From: Sphingomonas sp. KRR8 | GTDB taxonomy: Bacteria > Pseudomonadota > Alphaproteobacteria > Sphingomonadales > Sphingomonadaceae | Length of the DNA stretch: 64,000 bases | Direction of reading: 5' to 3' | Assembly: GCF_023559245.1 (NCBI RefSeq) | Contig: NZ_CP097462.1 | Coordinates: forward strand, 372,001-436,000 | Shown: one piece after another, positions 1 to 9,087 of the stretch | Numbering within the stretch: the stretch's first letter is position 1 | Layout: the number at the start of each line of letters is the position of its first letter | Program-made: the position numbers and the translations under genes | Notes under the pieces: model-generated | The model's input: the letters and a program-made list of their open reading frames with translations, nothing else | Database searches by the model: none | Told to the model about the DNA's origin: nothing

Positions 1-648
1 CGGCCGGGGAAAGTCGAAACCGCGCACCACTTGAGCAATCTGGATCGGGGCGAGGCAATCATGCGGTGTGCGCAGGGTCTGGCGGAAGCCTAGCCGCTTC
101 GACCAGCGGATCAGCATCGCGCGTTGGCGCCAACTGAGCACCTCGCCGGTCTTTTCGGCGAATTGCGCGCGCTGCAGCCCGCGCGGGGAGGGGTCGAATG
201 GCCAATCGAGAAAGGGAAGGGGTACCCCCGGCGCATGGTTGATCGGGAGGGCGCAGGCGATGCTGACCTGCGGCAATTGTGCGGCGCGGGCGAGCAGGCC
301 GGCGGCGGGTTCCAGCTGATCGCCGATGATGACGTCGATCCCAAGCTCCCGCAGGAGCGCCGGTCCGCCCGCGCAGAGCTGACCGGTGAGCGCCGCGCTT
401 TCGGATATGGTACGAAGAGTTCCGGTGAGCCCCGTCGGGCTTGTCGCGTGACGGAGCACCTCGGCGACCGACGGATCGTTCGGGCGAGCGGGCACGTGGG
501 CCACAGGCAGCTCGGTGCCGGCCACCATGGCTCCGGCATTGAGGATGAAGGTCGCCCGGTGCTCCCGTCGCACCAGCTCTTCGCCGAGGGCGGCGAAGCT
601 GTTCAGGTGGGCGGTGAAGGGCGGGCAGATCAGCCCGAAATGCGCCAT
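1..648 (-). CDS. crtX: Zeaxanthin glucosyltransferase CrtX (3' end outside window)
   Basis: The first 216 codons of a UDP-glycosyltransferase are visible, starting at the ATG at 648-646 and running off the left edge. The N-terminus MAHFGLICPPFTAHLNSF and the later stretches ALPINHAPGVPLPF and APIQIAQ resemble CrtX, which transfers glucose from UDP-glucose to the hydroxyls of zeaxanthin-type carotenoids at the cytoplasmic membrane. The C-terminal nucleotide-sugar-binding half is not in the window. It lies 4 bp downstream of crtW on the same strand, so the two are probably cotranscribed and make glycosylated keto-carotenoids. Substrate specificity is inferred from family resemblance and this neighbour. 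Confidence 0.85.
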   Translation of the reverse strand, partial: MAHFGLICPPFTAHLNSFAALGEELVRREHRATFILNAGAMVAGTELPVAHVPARPNDPSVAEVLRHATSPTGLTGTLRTISESAALTGQLCAGGPALLRELGIDVIIGDQLEPAAGLLARAAQLPQVSIACALPINHAPGVPLPFLDWPFDPSPRGLQRAQFAEKTGEVLSWRQRAMLIRWSKRLGFRQTLRTPHDCLAPIQIAQVVRGFDFPRP

Positions 649-652
649 GCCG

Positions 653-1402
653 TCAGACGTTCGGGACCGACAGGCGTCGCTGCCGCCTAACCTCCGGCAA
701 GCGCCACCAGGGCGTGCCGGGGCTCAGATGATGCTCATGGTGGTAGCCAAAATGGAAGCAGGTCAGCAGCGAGGCGAGCCAGCGGTAATCGTTGGTTCGG
801 CTGCGATGTTGATCGGCGAACGGCTGATCCTGGTGGCGGTGGGGAAGCCAGGTGCCGAAGGTGAACAGCTGCAATGAGGAGAGGATCGCGGGCAGCGCCC
901 AGTAGAGCAGCACGTTGCGCACATCGGCGCCGAGCAGAAGCACGTACGTCCAGACCACGGCCGTGATCACAAGCGCCTCACGCCAGCCGAAATAGCGGCG
1001 CATGAAGCTCAGATACCAGGGCCAGAAACGGGTCGGATGCGGAGCGTGGAAGTCGGGATCCCGCTCGGTCCCGACATGCCGGTGATGGTCGAAATGCTTG
1101 GGGCTCAGCCGGTCCATCCAGAACCCTGCATAGAGCAGCAGGGTCAGCCGCCCGAAGGCGCGGTTCAGTGCCGGGTGGCCGGGCGCCAGACTGCCGTGCA
1201 TCGCGTCATGGGCGACGATGAACAGCCCAACGCTTAGCCAGGTCAGCACGGGCACCAGCAAGGGCGCCCAGAGCAAACCGGCCGCACTCCACGGGTGGAA
1301 AAAGACCGCATACACATGGAGCGAGACGAAGGCGGCGATGATCAGCATGGCCAGGCCAAGGCCCACCCTCATCTGCCACTGCTGATCCGCCTTGCTTTGC
1401 AT
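653..1402 (-). CDS. crtW: Beta-carotene 4-ketolase CrtW
   Basis: This 249-residue integral-membrane di-iron oxygenase of the fatty-acid-desaturase superfamily introduces 4-keto groups into beta-ionone rings (beta-carotene to canthaxanthin, zeaxanthin to astaxanthin). The three histidine clusters are visible: HDAMH near residue 65, HHRHVGTERDPDF near residue 106, and HHEHH near residue 223. Hydrophobic helices flank them. The length is normal for CrtW. The closely following crtX supports a xanthophyll glucoside pathway. CrtZ hydroxylases also carry histidine clusters but are shorter (about 160-175 residues), so CrtW fits better. Confidence 0.92.
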   Translation of the reverse strand: MQSKADQQWQMRVGLGLAMLIIAAFVSLHVYAVFFHPWSAAGLLWAPLLVPVLTWLSVGLFIVAHDAMHGSLAPGHPALNRAFGRLTLLLYAGFWMDRLSPKHFDHHRHVGTERDPDFHAPHPTRFWPWYLSFMRRYFGWREALVITAVVWTYVLLLGADVRNVLLYWALPAILSSLQLFTFGTWLPHRHQDQPFADQHRSRTNDYRWLASLLTCFHFGYHHEHHLSPGTPWWRLPEVRRQRRLSVPNV

Positions 1403-1497
1403 GCCGCTTATGTAGGCCCGTCCGCCCCGGTGGCCAAGCAGACCTTAGGAACGGGTGAGCGCGGCTGTGCTTGGGGTCGATTAAGCTCGACCGCCGT

Positions 1498-2250
1498 TCA
1501 AGCGAACCAGCCCAACAGCAAGCGCGCGGTCAGTCCGACGCTGGCGATGATCAGCAGCGGCCGGATGAGCCGAGCGCCGAACCGCATGGCCGTATGGCTG
1601 CCGAGCCAGCCGCCGCTCATCGCGCCAACGGCCATGCACAGGCCGAGCAGCCAGATGACTTTGCCGCCGAGCGCGAACAGCAGAACGGAGGCCAGATTGC
1701 TGGTCCAGTTGAAGAATTTGGTGAGGGCGGTCGCCTTGGTGAGGCCGTAACCTCTTAGCGCGACCAGCGAGCTGGAGAAGAAGCTGCCGGTGCCCGGTCC
1801 GAAAAAACCGTCGTAGAAGCCGATCGCGCCGCCGACGGGTGCATAGCCGCGGCTGCTCACACGGTGGTGCGCGTCTTCGTCCGTCATTCTTGGCGACACG
1901 AGGATGAAGAGGGCATTGCCGAGCAGCAGCAGCGGGATGATCAGGCTCAACCAGCGCGTGTTGACCTGCTGGACAACCAGCGCGCCGATGGCTGCGCCGA
2001 CGAAGACCAGCACGGCGGCGGGGAGGTTGGGGCGCCAGTCGATCAGACCCTTGCAGCCGTAATTGCTCATGGCGACGGCGGTGCCGAACATGGATTGCAG
2101 CTTGTTGGTGCCGAGCGCGAACAGCGGCGGCACGCCGCTCATCAGAAGCGCGGGCATCATGATCAGTCCGCCGCCGCCAGCGATGGCGTCGATGAACCCC
2201 GTTATGAAAGCGACAGCGGTGAGGACGGGATAGAGCCAGACATGGATCAT
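1498..2250 (-). CDS. TSUP (TauE/SafE, YfcA-like) membrane permease
   Basis: This 250-residue polytopic membrane protein belongs to the sulfite exporter TauE/SafE family. The repeated family signature is visible as GFIDAIAGGGGLI near the N-terminus and GFYDGFFGPGTGSF in the second half, with the linked GTNKLQS and ALTKFFN motifs. TSUP proteins move small organic or sulfur anions; the substrate here cannot be read from sequence. I chose the ATG at 2250 (MIHVWLYP); an upstream ATG at 2280 would add ten residues and run toward the divergent tgt gene 17 bp away. It appears monocistronic. Confidence 0.85.
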   Translation of the reverse strand: MIHVWLYPVLTAVAFITGFIDAIAGGGGLIMMPALLMSGVPPLFALGTNKLQSMFGTAVAMSNYGCKGLIDWRPNLPAAVLVFVGAAIGALVVQQVNTRWLSLIIPLLLLGNALFILVSPRMTDEDAHHRVSSRGYAPVGGAIGFYDGFFGPGTGSFFSSSLVALRGYGLTKATALTKFFNWTSNLASVLLFALGGKVIWLLGLCMAVGAMSGGWLGSHTAMRFGARLIRPLLIIASVGLTARLLLGWFA

Positions 2251-2297
2251 CGGCGCGGCTGTAGCGGCGAGACGCCGCACTCGCTAGGAGCGCGCCG

Positions 2298-3434
2298 GTG
2301 ACTTCCCGCTTTGCCTTCAACATTGCCACCACGGATGGCCGCGCCCGTACCGGCACTATCGTCATGCGTCGGGGCATCATCCGCACGCCCGCCTTCATGC
2401 CGGTCGGCACTGCCGCCACGGTGAAGGCTATGCGGATGGAAGAGGTTCGCGCGGCCGGCGCCGACATCATCCTTGGCAATACCTATCACCTGATGCTCCG
2501 TCCCGGTGCCGAGCGCGTTGCCCGCCTGGGCGGATTGCACCGGTTCGGCGGCTGGGAGCGGCCGATCCTGACCGACAGCGGCGGTTATCAGGTGATGAGC
2601 TTGTCCGACCTGACCAAGGTCACGGAGGAGGGGGTCAGCTTCAAGAGCCACTTGGACGGGACTCGGCACATGCTGAGCCCGGAGCGGTCGATCGAGATTC
2701 AGCGGCTGCTCGGCTCCGACATCGTGATGCAGTTCGACCAGCTGGTGCCGACGACGTCATCGGCGGAAGACCAGCGCGCCGCGATGGAGCGGTCGATCCG
2801 ATGGGGGAGAAGAAGCCGCGAGGAGTTCGATCGTGGTGAAGCCCATGCGGAGGGCGCGGCGTTGTTCGGGATCCAGCAGGGCGCTCTCGATCAGGATCTT
2901 CGCCGGACATCGGCCGACGGGCTGCGGGAGACTGGATTCGACGGATATGCGGTCGGCGGGCTGGCGGTCGGCGAGGGGCAGGAGGCGATGCTGGCCTGCC
3001 TGGACTTCGCGCCTGGCCAGCTGCCCGAGGACAAGCCTCGTTACCTGATGGGTGTCGGCAAGCCGGACGACATTGTTGAGGCAGTGCGGCGCGGGATCGA
3101 CATGTTCGATTGCGTCCTGCCGACCCGCAGCGGACGGACCGGCCAGGCGTTCACGCTGGATGGCCCGATCAATTTGCGCAACGCGCGCTTTGCCGAAGAC
3201 CAGGAGCCGCTCGAACCAGGCTGCCCGTGCCCCGCTTGCACCGGGTACAGCCGCGCCTATGTCCACCACCTCGTCCGTTCGGGGGAGATCCTCGGCGCGA
3301 TGCTGATGACGCAGCACAACATCTGGTTTTACCAGCGGCTGATGAAGGATCTGCGCGGCGCCATCGCCCACCAGCGGCTCGATGCCCATGCCGCGACTTT
3401 CCTAGACCGCTACCGGCGACGGCAGGGCGCGTGA
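2298..3434 (+). CDS. tgt: tRNA-guanine transglycosylase
   Basis: This 378-residue TIM-barrel enzyme swaps guanine-34 for preQ1 in GUN-anticodon tRNAs during queuosine synthesis. Visible landmarks are the substrate-pocket motif DSGGYQVMS, the GGLAVGEGQ loop, the nucleophile region [10 protein letters not shown] and the zinc site [17 protein letters not shown]. The start is a GTG at 2298 behind an AGGAG at about 2286-2290. Its stop overlaps the GTG start of the following deacetylase gene, so the two are translationally coupled. Length is typical for the bacterial enzyme. Confidence 0.97.
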   Translation: MTSRFAFNIATTDGRARTGTIVMRRGIIRTPAFMPVGTAATVKAMRMEEVRAAGADIILGNTYHLMLRPGAERVARLGGLHRFGGWERPILTDSGGYQVMSLSDLTKVTEEGVSFKSHLDGTRHMLSPERSIEIQRLLGSDIVMQFDQLVPTTSSAEDQRAAMERSIRWGRRSREEFDRGEAHAEGAALFGIQQGALDQDLRRTSADGLRETGFDGYAVGGLAVGEGQEAMLACLDFAPGQLPEDKPRYLMGVGKPDDIVEAVRRGIDMFDCVLPTRSGRTGQAFTLDGPINLRNARFAEDQEPLEPGCPCPACTGYSRAYVHHLVRSGEILGAMLMTQHNIWFYQRLMKDLRGAIAHQRLDAHAATFLDRYRRRQGA

Positions 3435-4384
3435 GCGTGCCCGCATTTCGGCACTTGCTGGCGGCGTTGCTGCTCTGCTGGGGCACGGGCGCGGTGGCGA
3501 GCGTGGGCGAGGTTGCGATCACCTTTGACGACCTGCCGGCACTGACCATCCTGCCCGACCAGTCCTATGTCGATTATCTCACCGAAACCCTGCTCCGCAA
3601 ACTGCGCCGCAACCGCGTGCCGGCTATCGGCTTCGTCAACGAGGGCAAACTCGATGAGCTGGACCGACCCCGCCAGATCCTCGACCTCCGACGCTGGCTC
3701 GACGCCGGGATGGAGCTGGGCAATCACACATTCTCGCATGAGTCGCTGAACGACGTGGGCGTTCGCGCTTATGTCGCTGACATCGTCAAGGGCGAGGAAG
3801 TCACCCGCCCGATGCTGAGCGAGCGTCACCAGAGTCTGCGCTACTTCCGGCCACCCTACCTTGAGACCGGGCGCACACCGGTCATTCGCGAAGCGGTGGA
3901 AAATTGGCTGGCGCACCACGGCTACCAGCTCGTGCCGGTGACGATCGACGCCGACGATTGGGAATTCGCGGAGCCATATGACGACGCGATCGCCCGTCGC
4001 AATAAGCGGCTGCAACAGCATATCCGGGCGGAATATCTGGCCCACACCGCCCGCCACATCGCCTGGTCGCAGCGCAGCGCCCGAATCCTGTTCGGACGCG
4101 ACATCGCGCAGATCATGCTGCTGCACGCGACGCGGCTGAATGCTGACACCTTCGACGACCTCGCCCGGCTGCTTCGCCGGGCCAGACTGCGGCCGGTGAG
4201 CGTCGAAGCGGCGATGCGCGATCCGGTCTACGACCAGCCGAGCACCTACGCCGGGACCGACGGCATCGACTGGCTGGAGCGTTGGGCGTCGACGCGAAAG
4301 ATCGCCCTGCCGGACGAGGGCAACGACGATCCGCCAGCCGACATCGTTGCCGCCTACAAGCGCGTCGACAACGATCTGAACTGA
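3431..4384 (+). CDS. Polysaccharide deacetylase family protein, exported
   Basis: The 317-residue protein starts at a GTG that overlaps the tgt stop codon (GTGA). A hydrophobic N-terminal segment (residues 8-23, ending in VAS) looks like a signal peptide. The NodB-homology core shows TFDDLP (catalytic and metal aspartates), HTFSHESL (metal-binding histidines) and RPPYLE (substrate groove). Enzymes of this fold remove N- or O-acetyl groups from cell-wall or extracellular polysaccharides. The extended C-terminus after about residue 215 is variable in the family. The pairing with tgt has no obvious biochemical logic. Confidence 0.85.
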   Translation: MSVPAFRHLLAALLLCWGTGAVASVGEVAITFDDLPALTILPDQSYVDYLTETLLRKLRRNRVPAIGFVNEGKLDELDRPRQILDLRRWLDAGMELGNHTFSHESLNDVGVRAYVADIVKGEEVTRPMLSERHQSLRYFRPPYLETGRTPVIREAVENWLAHHGYQLVPVTIDADDWEFAEPYDDAIARRNKRLQQHIRAEYLAHTARHIAWSQRSARILFGRDIAQIMLLHATRLNADTFDDLARLLRRARLRPVSVEAAMRDPVYDQPSTYAGTDGIDWLERWASTRKIALPDEGNDDPPADIVAAYKRVDNDLN

Positions 4385-4408
4385 GAAGCACTTGTAAGGA
4401 GCGCGGGT

Positions 4409-5806
4409 TTACTCGTCGCGGTAAGCGAGCTCGAAATTGCCCCAGCGGCGGCCGTTGACGAACAACGGCACGAACACGTTCTTCACCGCGATGTTCTTGT
4501 CGCCCAGTTCCATCCGGTAGGTCATCAGCATCGCCGGTTTCTCGCTGGCGATCGCAGCGCGGGTCTGCTCGTCCATGAAGATGCGCCGGTTGCGGCAGTG
4601 GGCGTCGTTCCATACGGGATCGCTGCCCGGCTGCTGGCAGCGCTCGCTTAGGTGCGTCGGCAGGAAGCCGTCGACGTTGGTGATGGCCGAGCCGATCACC
4701 CGCGCATCGCGGATTTTGAACTGGTCGAGGATCGGCCGGATGTGCGCGTCCGCGAAATCGCAGAAGCGGTTGTCATATTGCACCGGGTTGCGGCCGGGGA
4801 TCGGCACGTAAGTGCGGTCGAACACATCGTCCATGCCGATCTCGCCCGCCGCGACGCCGCGCTCGGTGGCGGCCGCGATTGCCTTCATCGCGTCCTGCGC
4901 GAGCATGATCATCGGCGTATCGTCGATCTCGGCGCCCGAGTTGGCGAGTGTGTCGAGCATGGTGTTGCTCATCATCTCCAGCTGCGACAGGCGCTTCTGG
5001 GCGATCATCAGCGCGCCGCCATTCTCTCGAGCGTCGGCGGCGAAGTCGGTCAGCGACGCCTTCACCCGGTCGACGCTGGTCTGGATCATGCTGGTCGAGT
5101 GAGCGATGCCCTCGGTCTGGCGGTCGACCATGGAGACGATCTCGGTCACTTCGCGGACGGTGTCGCCGATTTGTCCGAAGCCCTTCTGCGCGGCGCGGCT
5201 GCGTTCCACGCCAGTCTTGATCTCGGTGGTAACGGCGCCGGCCTCGCGGGTCAGCTCACCGATGGTAAGACCGATCTGGCTGGTCGCGGCGCGAGTGTCG
5301 TGGGCGAGCTTCTTCACTTCGGCGGCAACCACCGCGAAGCTGCGCCCGGCGTCGCCAGCGCGGGCAGCCTCGATGGTCGCGTTAAGCGCGAGCATGTTCG
5401 TCTTGCGGGCGATCGCTTCGATGGTCGAACTGACGGTCTGGACCTGGTTCATCGCCGATGCGAAGCCGGCCATTCGCTCACCGAGCTGGACCACCAGTTC
5501 CGTCAGGCCCTTGAAGCCGGCGATGGTGTCCTCGATCGCGGCCCGTCCGGCGTCGAGCTTGCTCTTGGCCTGTTCCGACAGGAGGCGAGCCTCGTCGGTC
5601 GAGTCGGCCACGCGGGCCTGGTCACCGAGCAGGCGCGTGGTGACGTCCTCGAGCGCGTCGAGGGTCTTGAGGTGATCGGAGATGCGCTTGCCGACGTCCT
5701 CGACATAGCCCGCGACATCCGAGCATTCGATCGACAGTGACCCGCAATCGCGGGCGACCGTACGGATCGCATTCTCGGTAATCTGCTCGATTCCGGCCGT
5801 CGCCAT
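4409..5806 (-). CDS. Soluble methyl-accepting chemotaxis-type signalling protein
   Basis: This 465-residue protein contains the MCP signalling domain with its conserved hairpin tip, [40 protein letters not shown] split around residues 130-170, the part that contacts CheA/CheW. No membrane helix or N-terminal periplasmic sensor is visible, so it should be cytoplasmic. The C-terminal 150 residues form a separate conserved module ([47 protein letters not shown]) seen downstream of MCP domains in other alphaproteobacterial proteins, likely a ligand- or redox-sensing unit. I chose MATAGIEQ at 5806; an ATG at 5824 is possible. No che genes are adjacent. Confidence 0.85.
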   Translation of the reverse strand: MATAGIEQITENAIRTVARDCGSLSIECSDVAGYVEDVGKRISDHLKTLDALEDVTTRLLGDQARVADSTDEARLLSEQAKSKLDAGRAAIEDTIAGFKGLTELVVQLGERMAGFASAMNQVQTVSSTIEAIARKTNMLALNATIEAARAGDAGRSFAVVAAEVKKLAHDTRAATSQIGLTIGELTREAGAVTTEIKTGVERSRAAQKGFGQIGDTVREVTEIVSMVDRQTEGIAHSTSMIQTSVDRVKASLTDFAADARENGGALMIAQKRLSQLEMMSNTMLDTLANSGAEIDDTPMIMLAQDAMKAIAAATERGVAAGEIGMDDVFDRTYVPIPGRNPVQYDNRFCDFADAHIRPILDQFKIRDARVIGSAITNVDGFLPTHLSERCQQPGSDPVWNDAHCRNRRIFMDEQTRAAIASEKPAMLMTYRMELGDKNIAVKNVFVPLFVNGRRWGNFELAYRDE

Positions 5807-5925
5807 TTGCCTTCGCCATCCCACTCGACACTGTTGGCGGTTGTTCTTGGCGCGAACCTCCTACCGTCAGGTTAACCCTGCGCGGCCGCTCGCCATCCGG
5901 ACGGTCCGCCGCTACACCACGCCCC

Positions 5926-7107
5926 ATGTTCATCACCTTCGTGGATGCGCTGCGGCGCGGGGGCATTTCCGCAAGCTTGAAGGAGCATCTCATGCTTCTG
6001 GAAGCGCTCGACGCAGCAGTGATCGAGCGTTCCCCGGAAGAGTTCTATTACCTTGCCCGCTCCGTTTTCGTACATGACGAAAGTCAGCTCGACCGCTTCG
6101 ACCGGGTGTTCGGTGAAGTGTTCAAGGGGCTGATCCCGGCGGAAGGCGAGGACCTGACCGCGCAGATTCCGGAAGACTGGCTACGGGCGGTGGCCGAACG
6201 CTATCTCACTCCCGAGGAGATGGAGGCGGTGAAGTCGCTCGGCTCCTGGGACGAGATCATGGCGACGCTGAAGAGGCGGCTCGAGGAGCAGCAGGAACGC
6301 CATGAGGGCGGATCCAAGTGGATCGGCACCGGCGGTACCTCGCCCTTCGGCCACGGCGGCTACAATCCGGAAGGGGTCCGGATCGGTGGGCCCGGCAAGC
6401 AGGGTCGTGCGATCAAGGTGTGGGAGAAGCGCGAGTTCAAGGACCTAGACGACACGCGCGAACTCGGCACCCGCAACATCAAGGTCGCGCTGCGCCGGCT
6501 CCGCCGCTTCGCGCGCGAGGGACGGGCCGACGAGCTGGACCTAGACGCCACCATCGACGGCACCGCGCGACAGGGCTGGCTGGACGTCCACTTCCGGCCG
6601 GAGCGTCACAATGCCGTAAAGGTGCTGCTGTTCCTGGATATCGGGGGGTCGATGGACGGTCACGTGCGGGTGGCGGAGGAGCTGTTCTCCGCCTGCCGGA
6701 CCGAGTTCAAGCATCTGGAGCACTTCTACTTTCACAACTGCATCTACGAAGGGGTCTGGAAGGAGAATCGCCGGCGCTGGACCGACCGGACGCCGACCTG
6801 GGACATCCTCCACAAGTTTGGCCACGACCATAAGCTGGTCATCGTCGGCGACGCCGCCATGAGCCCCTACGAGGTGAGCCATCCCGGCGGCTCGATCGAG
6901 CATATGAACGAGGAGAGCGGGGCGGTCTGGCTCAAGCGGCTGACCGACACCTACCCGGCGGCGGCGTGGATCAACCCGACGCCTGAGGCCTATTGGGGCC
7001 ACAGCGCGTCAACCGGGCTGATCCGGCAGCTGATGAACGAGCGGATGTATTCGCTGACGCTCAGCGGGCTCGACGAGGCAATGCGCGAGCTCAGCCGAAA
7101 GAAGTAA
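5926..7107 (+). CDS. VWA domain protein, CoxE-like
   Basis: The 393-residue protein has a CoxE/YehP-like layout: a helical N-terminal half (residues 1-120), a glycine-rich linker (about 130-150), then a von Willebrand A domain from about residue 215. The MIDAS motif reads DIGGSMDGH, so the usual first serine of DxSxS is glycine, as occurs in this subfamily. CoxE-type proteins often work with an AAA+ MoxR ATPase to insert metal cofactors or assemble complexes. No MoxR gene is adjacent here, so its partner must lie elsewhere. The start has little choice, because the gene upstream is divergent. Confidence 0.8.
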   Translation: MFITFVDALRRGGISASLKEHLMLLEALDAAVIERSPEEFYYLARSVFVHDESQLDRFDRVFGEVFKGLIPAEGEDLTAQIPEDWLRAVAERYLTPEEMEAVKSLGSWDEIMATLKRRLEEQQERHEGGSKWIGTGGTSPFGHGGYNPEGVRIGGPGKQGRAIKVWEKREFKDLDDTRELGTRNIKVALRRLRRFAREGRADELDLDATIDGTARQGWLDVHFRPERHNAVKVLLFLDIGGSMDGHVRVAEELFSACRTEFKHLEHFYFHNCIYEGVWKENRRRWTDRTPTWDILHKFGHDHKLVIVGDAAMSPYEVSHPGGSIEHMNEESGAVWLKRLTDTYPAAAWINPTPEAYWGHSASTGLIRQLMNERMYSLTLSGLDEAMRELSRKK

Positions 7108-7123
7108 ACGGGCCTCGATAGGT

Positions 7124-8362
7124 TCAGGCGAACGGCTGATCGATGCTCGGCGGAGGCACGCTGAACCAGGCGGGGCCGGTCGCGGTCATGTGGAAGCAGT
7201 CCTCCAGCCGCACGCCGAACTTTCCGGGAATGTAGATCCCCGGCTCATTCGAGAAGCACATGCCGGGAGCCAGCGCGGTGGTCTCGCCGTGGACTAGGTT
7301 GACCGGTTCGTGGCCTTCCATACCGATGCCGTGCCCGGTGCGATGGCTGAGTCCTGGGAGGGCGTAGCCCGGGCCATAGCCCCACGCTTCATATTGGCGC
7401 CGCACCGCGTCATCGACGGTGCCGGCCGGAGCGCCCACCCGGGCGGCAGCGAAGGCGATGGCCTGACCTTGGCGGACCTGGCCCCAAACCTTGCGTTGCT
7501 CGGGCGTGGGATCCGCGCTGAAGACGAAGGTGCGGCTGATATCCGACTGGTAGCCGTGCACCGCGCACCCGCAGTCCATCAATACGATGCTGCCGCGCTT
7601 GACCTCCTGCGGGCGTCCACTGCCGTGTGGCAGTGCGGCAGCTTCGTCGATCAGCACCAGCGCCCAAGTGTCGGAGCCGCCGAGTTCGCCGACGATCCGC
7701 TCGAAACGCGCGGCGATGTCGTGGTTGGATTCGCCAAGCTTCACCTGGGCGTGGGTCTGCTTGAGAGCCTTGATGGTAATGTCCGAGGCGTGCTGCATCA
7801 GCGCGAGCTCAGCCGCCGACTTGCGCATGCGAATGGGGCGGACCAGAGCGGCGCCGTCCGCAAGCCGTGCGGTCGGCAGCAGACGCCGAACACCATCGAC
7901 GATGAATGCTCGGGTGGTTTCCTCGAAGGCAATGGGAAGCGCCCCCACGCCCCGGCTCTTGAGATAGTCGGCGACGGGAACGTAGGGGCTTTGATCCTCC
8001 TGCCACGGCCTGATCTCAAGCGGAAGCTGCAGGCTTTCGGAGACGGAAGGGCGCTCGAAGAAAGGCGTGATGATGATCGCCGCGCCCGACGCCGGCACCA
8101 CGGCCATCGTGGGGCGCTCGCTGCGGTGCCATTGAATGCCGGTGAAATAGTCGAGAGCCGGACCGGATTCGATCACCAGTGCGCCGATGCCCAGGCTCTG
8201 CATGCGCTGCTGGACATCCGACAGGCGCCGCTTCCGTTCGGCCGCGCCGATCGGGGGCGGCGAGCCGGAGCGCGACCGGGTCTGGGCACCCGCGGAAATC
8301 GGGGAAGCGGCCAACGTCGCCAGGCCGCCGACCAGCGCGTTGCGGCGAGTGAGCTCAAGCAT
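7124..8362 (-). CDS. M24 family metallopeptidase (Xaa-Pro aminopeptidase-like), probable Tat export
   Basis: The 412-residue protein begins MLELTRRNALVGGLATLAAS, a twin-arginine-like signal followed by an Ala-rich hydrophobic stretch. The creatinase/prolidase N-domain is followed by the pita-bread catalytic domain with metal-ligand regions VLMDCGCAVHGYQSDISRTF, HRTGHGIGMEGHE, FSNEPGIY and RLEDCF. It should cleave Xaa-Pro bonds, probably in the periplasm. The ATG at 8362 overlaps the stop of the upstream GST gene by 8 bases; in-frame ATGs at 8368 and 8377 are alternatives. The pair forms a two-gene operon. Confidence 0.85.
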   Translation of the reverse strand: MLELTRRNALVGGLATLAASPISAGAQTRSRSGSPPPIGAAERKRRLSDVQQRMQSLGIGALVIESGPALDYFTGIQWHRSERPTMAVVPASGAAIIITPFFERPSVSESLQLPLEIRPWQEDQSPYVPVADYLKSRGVGALPIAFEETTRAFIVDGVRRLLPTARLADGAALVRPIRMRKSAAELALMQHASDITIKALKQTHAQVKLGESNHDIAARFERIVGELGGSDTWALVLIDEAAALPHGSGRPQEVKRGSIVLMDCGCAVHGYQSDISRTFVFSADPTPEQRKVWGQVRQGQAIAFAAARVGAPAGTVDDAVRRQYEAWGYGPGYALPGLSHRTGHGIGMEGHEPVNLVHGETTALAPGMCFSNEPGIYIPGKFGVRLEDCFHMTATGPAWFSVPPPSIDQPFA

Positions 8363-8978
8363 ATGCATAGGGACCACCGGCCTTTAGCGCCCGCTGGTAG
8401 GCCGGCCTCTCATGGATACGCTGGAGCCAGGCCCAGACATGCCGGCGTGAGGCATCGAGCCCGGCGCGCTTGGCGGCTGCTTCAAGCGGGAAGCTCATCA
8501 TGATGTCGGCCCCGGTCAGTTCATCGCCCGCGAAATAAGGTCGGCCCGACAGCTCTTGGTCGCAATAGTCGAGGTGGCGGTCCAGCATCCGCAGGATCGG
8601 TTTTCGCGCGGGGAGGCCAAACAGCCCCAGCCGCTTGATCACCAGCAGGACCAGCAGCGGCGGCATCAGCGACCCTTCCGCATAGTGTAGGAACTGGCGG
8701 TAGCGAAGCTTGCCGCATTGATCATCAAGCGGTCCCAGGCGCCCGCCCGCCTTCTCGATCAGATATTCGACGATCGCCCCACTTTCGGCGATCACCATGT
8801 TGCCGTCCTCGATCACCGGAGACTTGCCCAGCGGGTGCAGCCGGCGCAGTTCCGGTGGCGCGAGCATCGTCTTGGGATCACGTTGGTAGCGCTTGATCGT
8901 ATAAGGCAGGCCAAGCTCCTCCAGCAGCCAGAGAATGCGCTGCGAGCGGCTGTTTTCAAGATGATGGACGACGATCAT
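8355..8978 (-). CDS. Glutathione S-transferase family protein
   Basis: The 207-residue protein has a thioredoxin-fold N-domain with SRSQRILWLLEELGLPY, the cis-proline GKSPVIEDG and the glutathione gamma-glutamyl site AESGAIVEYL. An all-helical C-domain carries the DELTGADIMMSFPLEA signature. The serine-rich start HHLENSRSQR places the likely catalytic serine near residue 10. It probably conjugates or reduces electrophiles in the cytoplasm; the substrate is unknown. It overlaps and precedes the M24 peptidase gene. Confidence 0.9.
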   Translation of the reverse strand: MIVVHHLENSRSQRILWLLEELGLPYTIKRYQRDPKTMLAPPELRRLHPLGKSPVIEDGNMVIAESGAIVEYLIEKAGGRLGPLDDQCGKLRYRQFLHYAEGSLMPPLLVLLVIKRLGLFGLPARKPILRMLDRHLDYCDQELSGRPYFAGDELTGADIMMSFPLEAAAKRAGLDASRRHVWAWLQRIHERPAYQRALKAGGPYAYA

Positions 8979-9087
8979 CGGGCAAGTCTGGCATGGCTTG
9001 GCTAGTCACGCCAGTAGGCGACGATCTTGCGAAATCGTCACGCTGGCTGGAACTTGGCGGTGTGGCGGTCCATTGGGCCTGACTTCC

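Noticed and set aside
3110..3430. Upstream extension of the deacetylase frame into tgt
   Set aside because: Runs inside tgt; the GTG at 3431 followed by a signal peptide is a better start.
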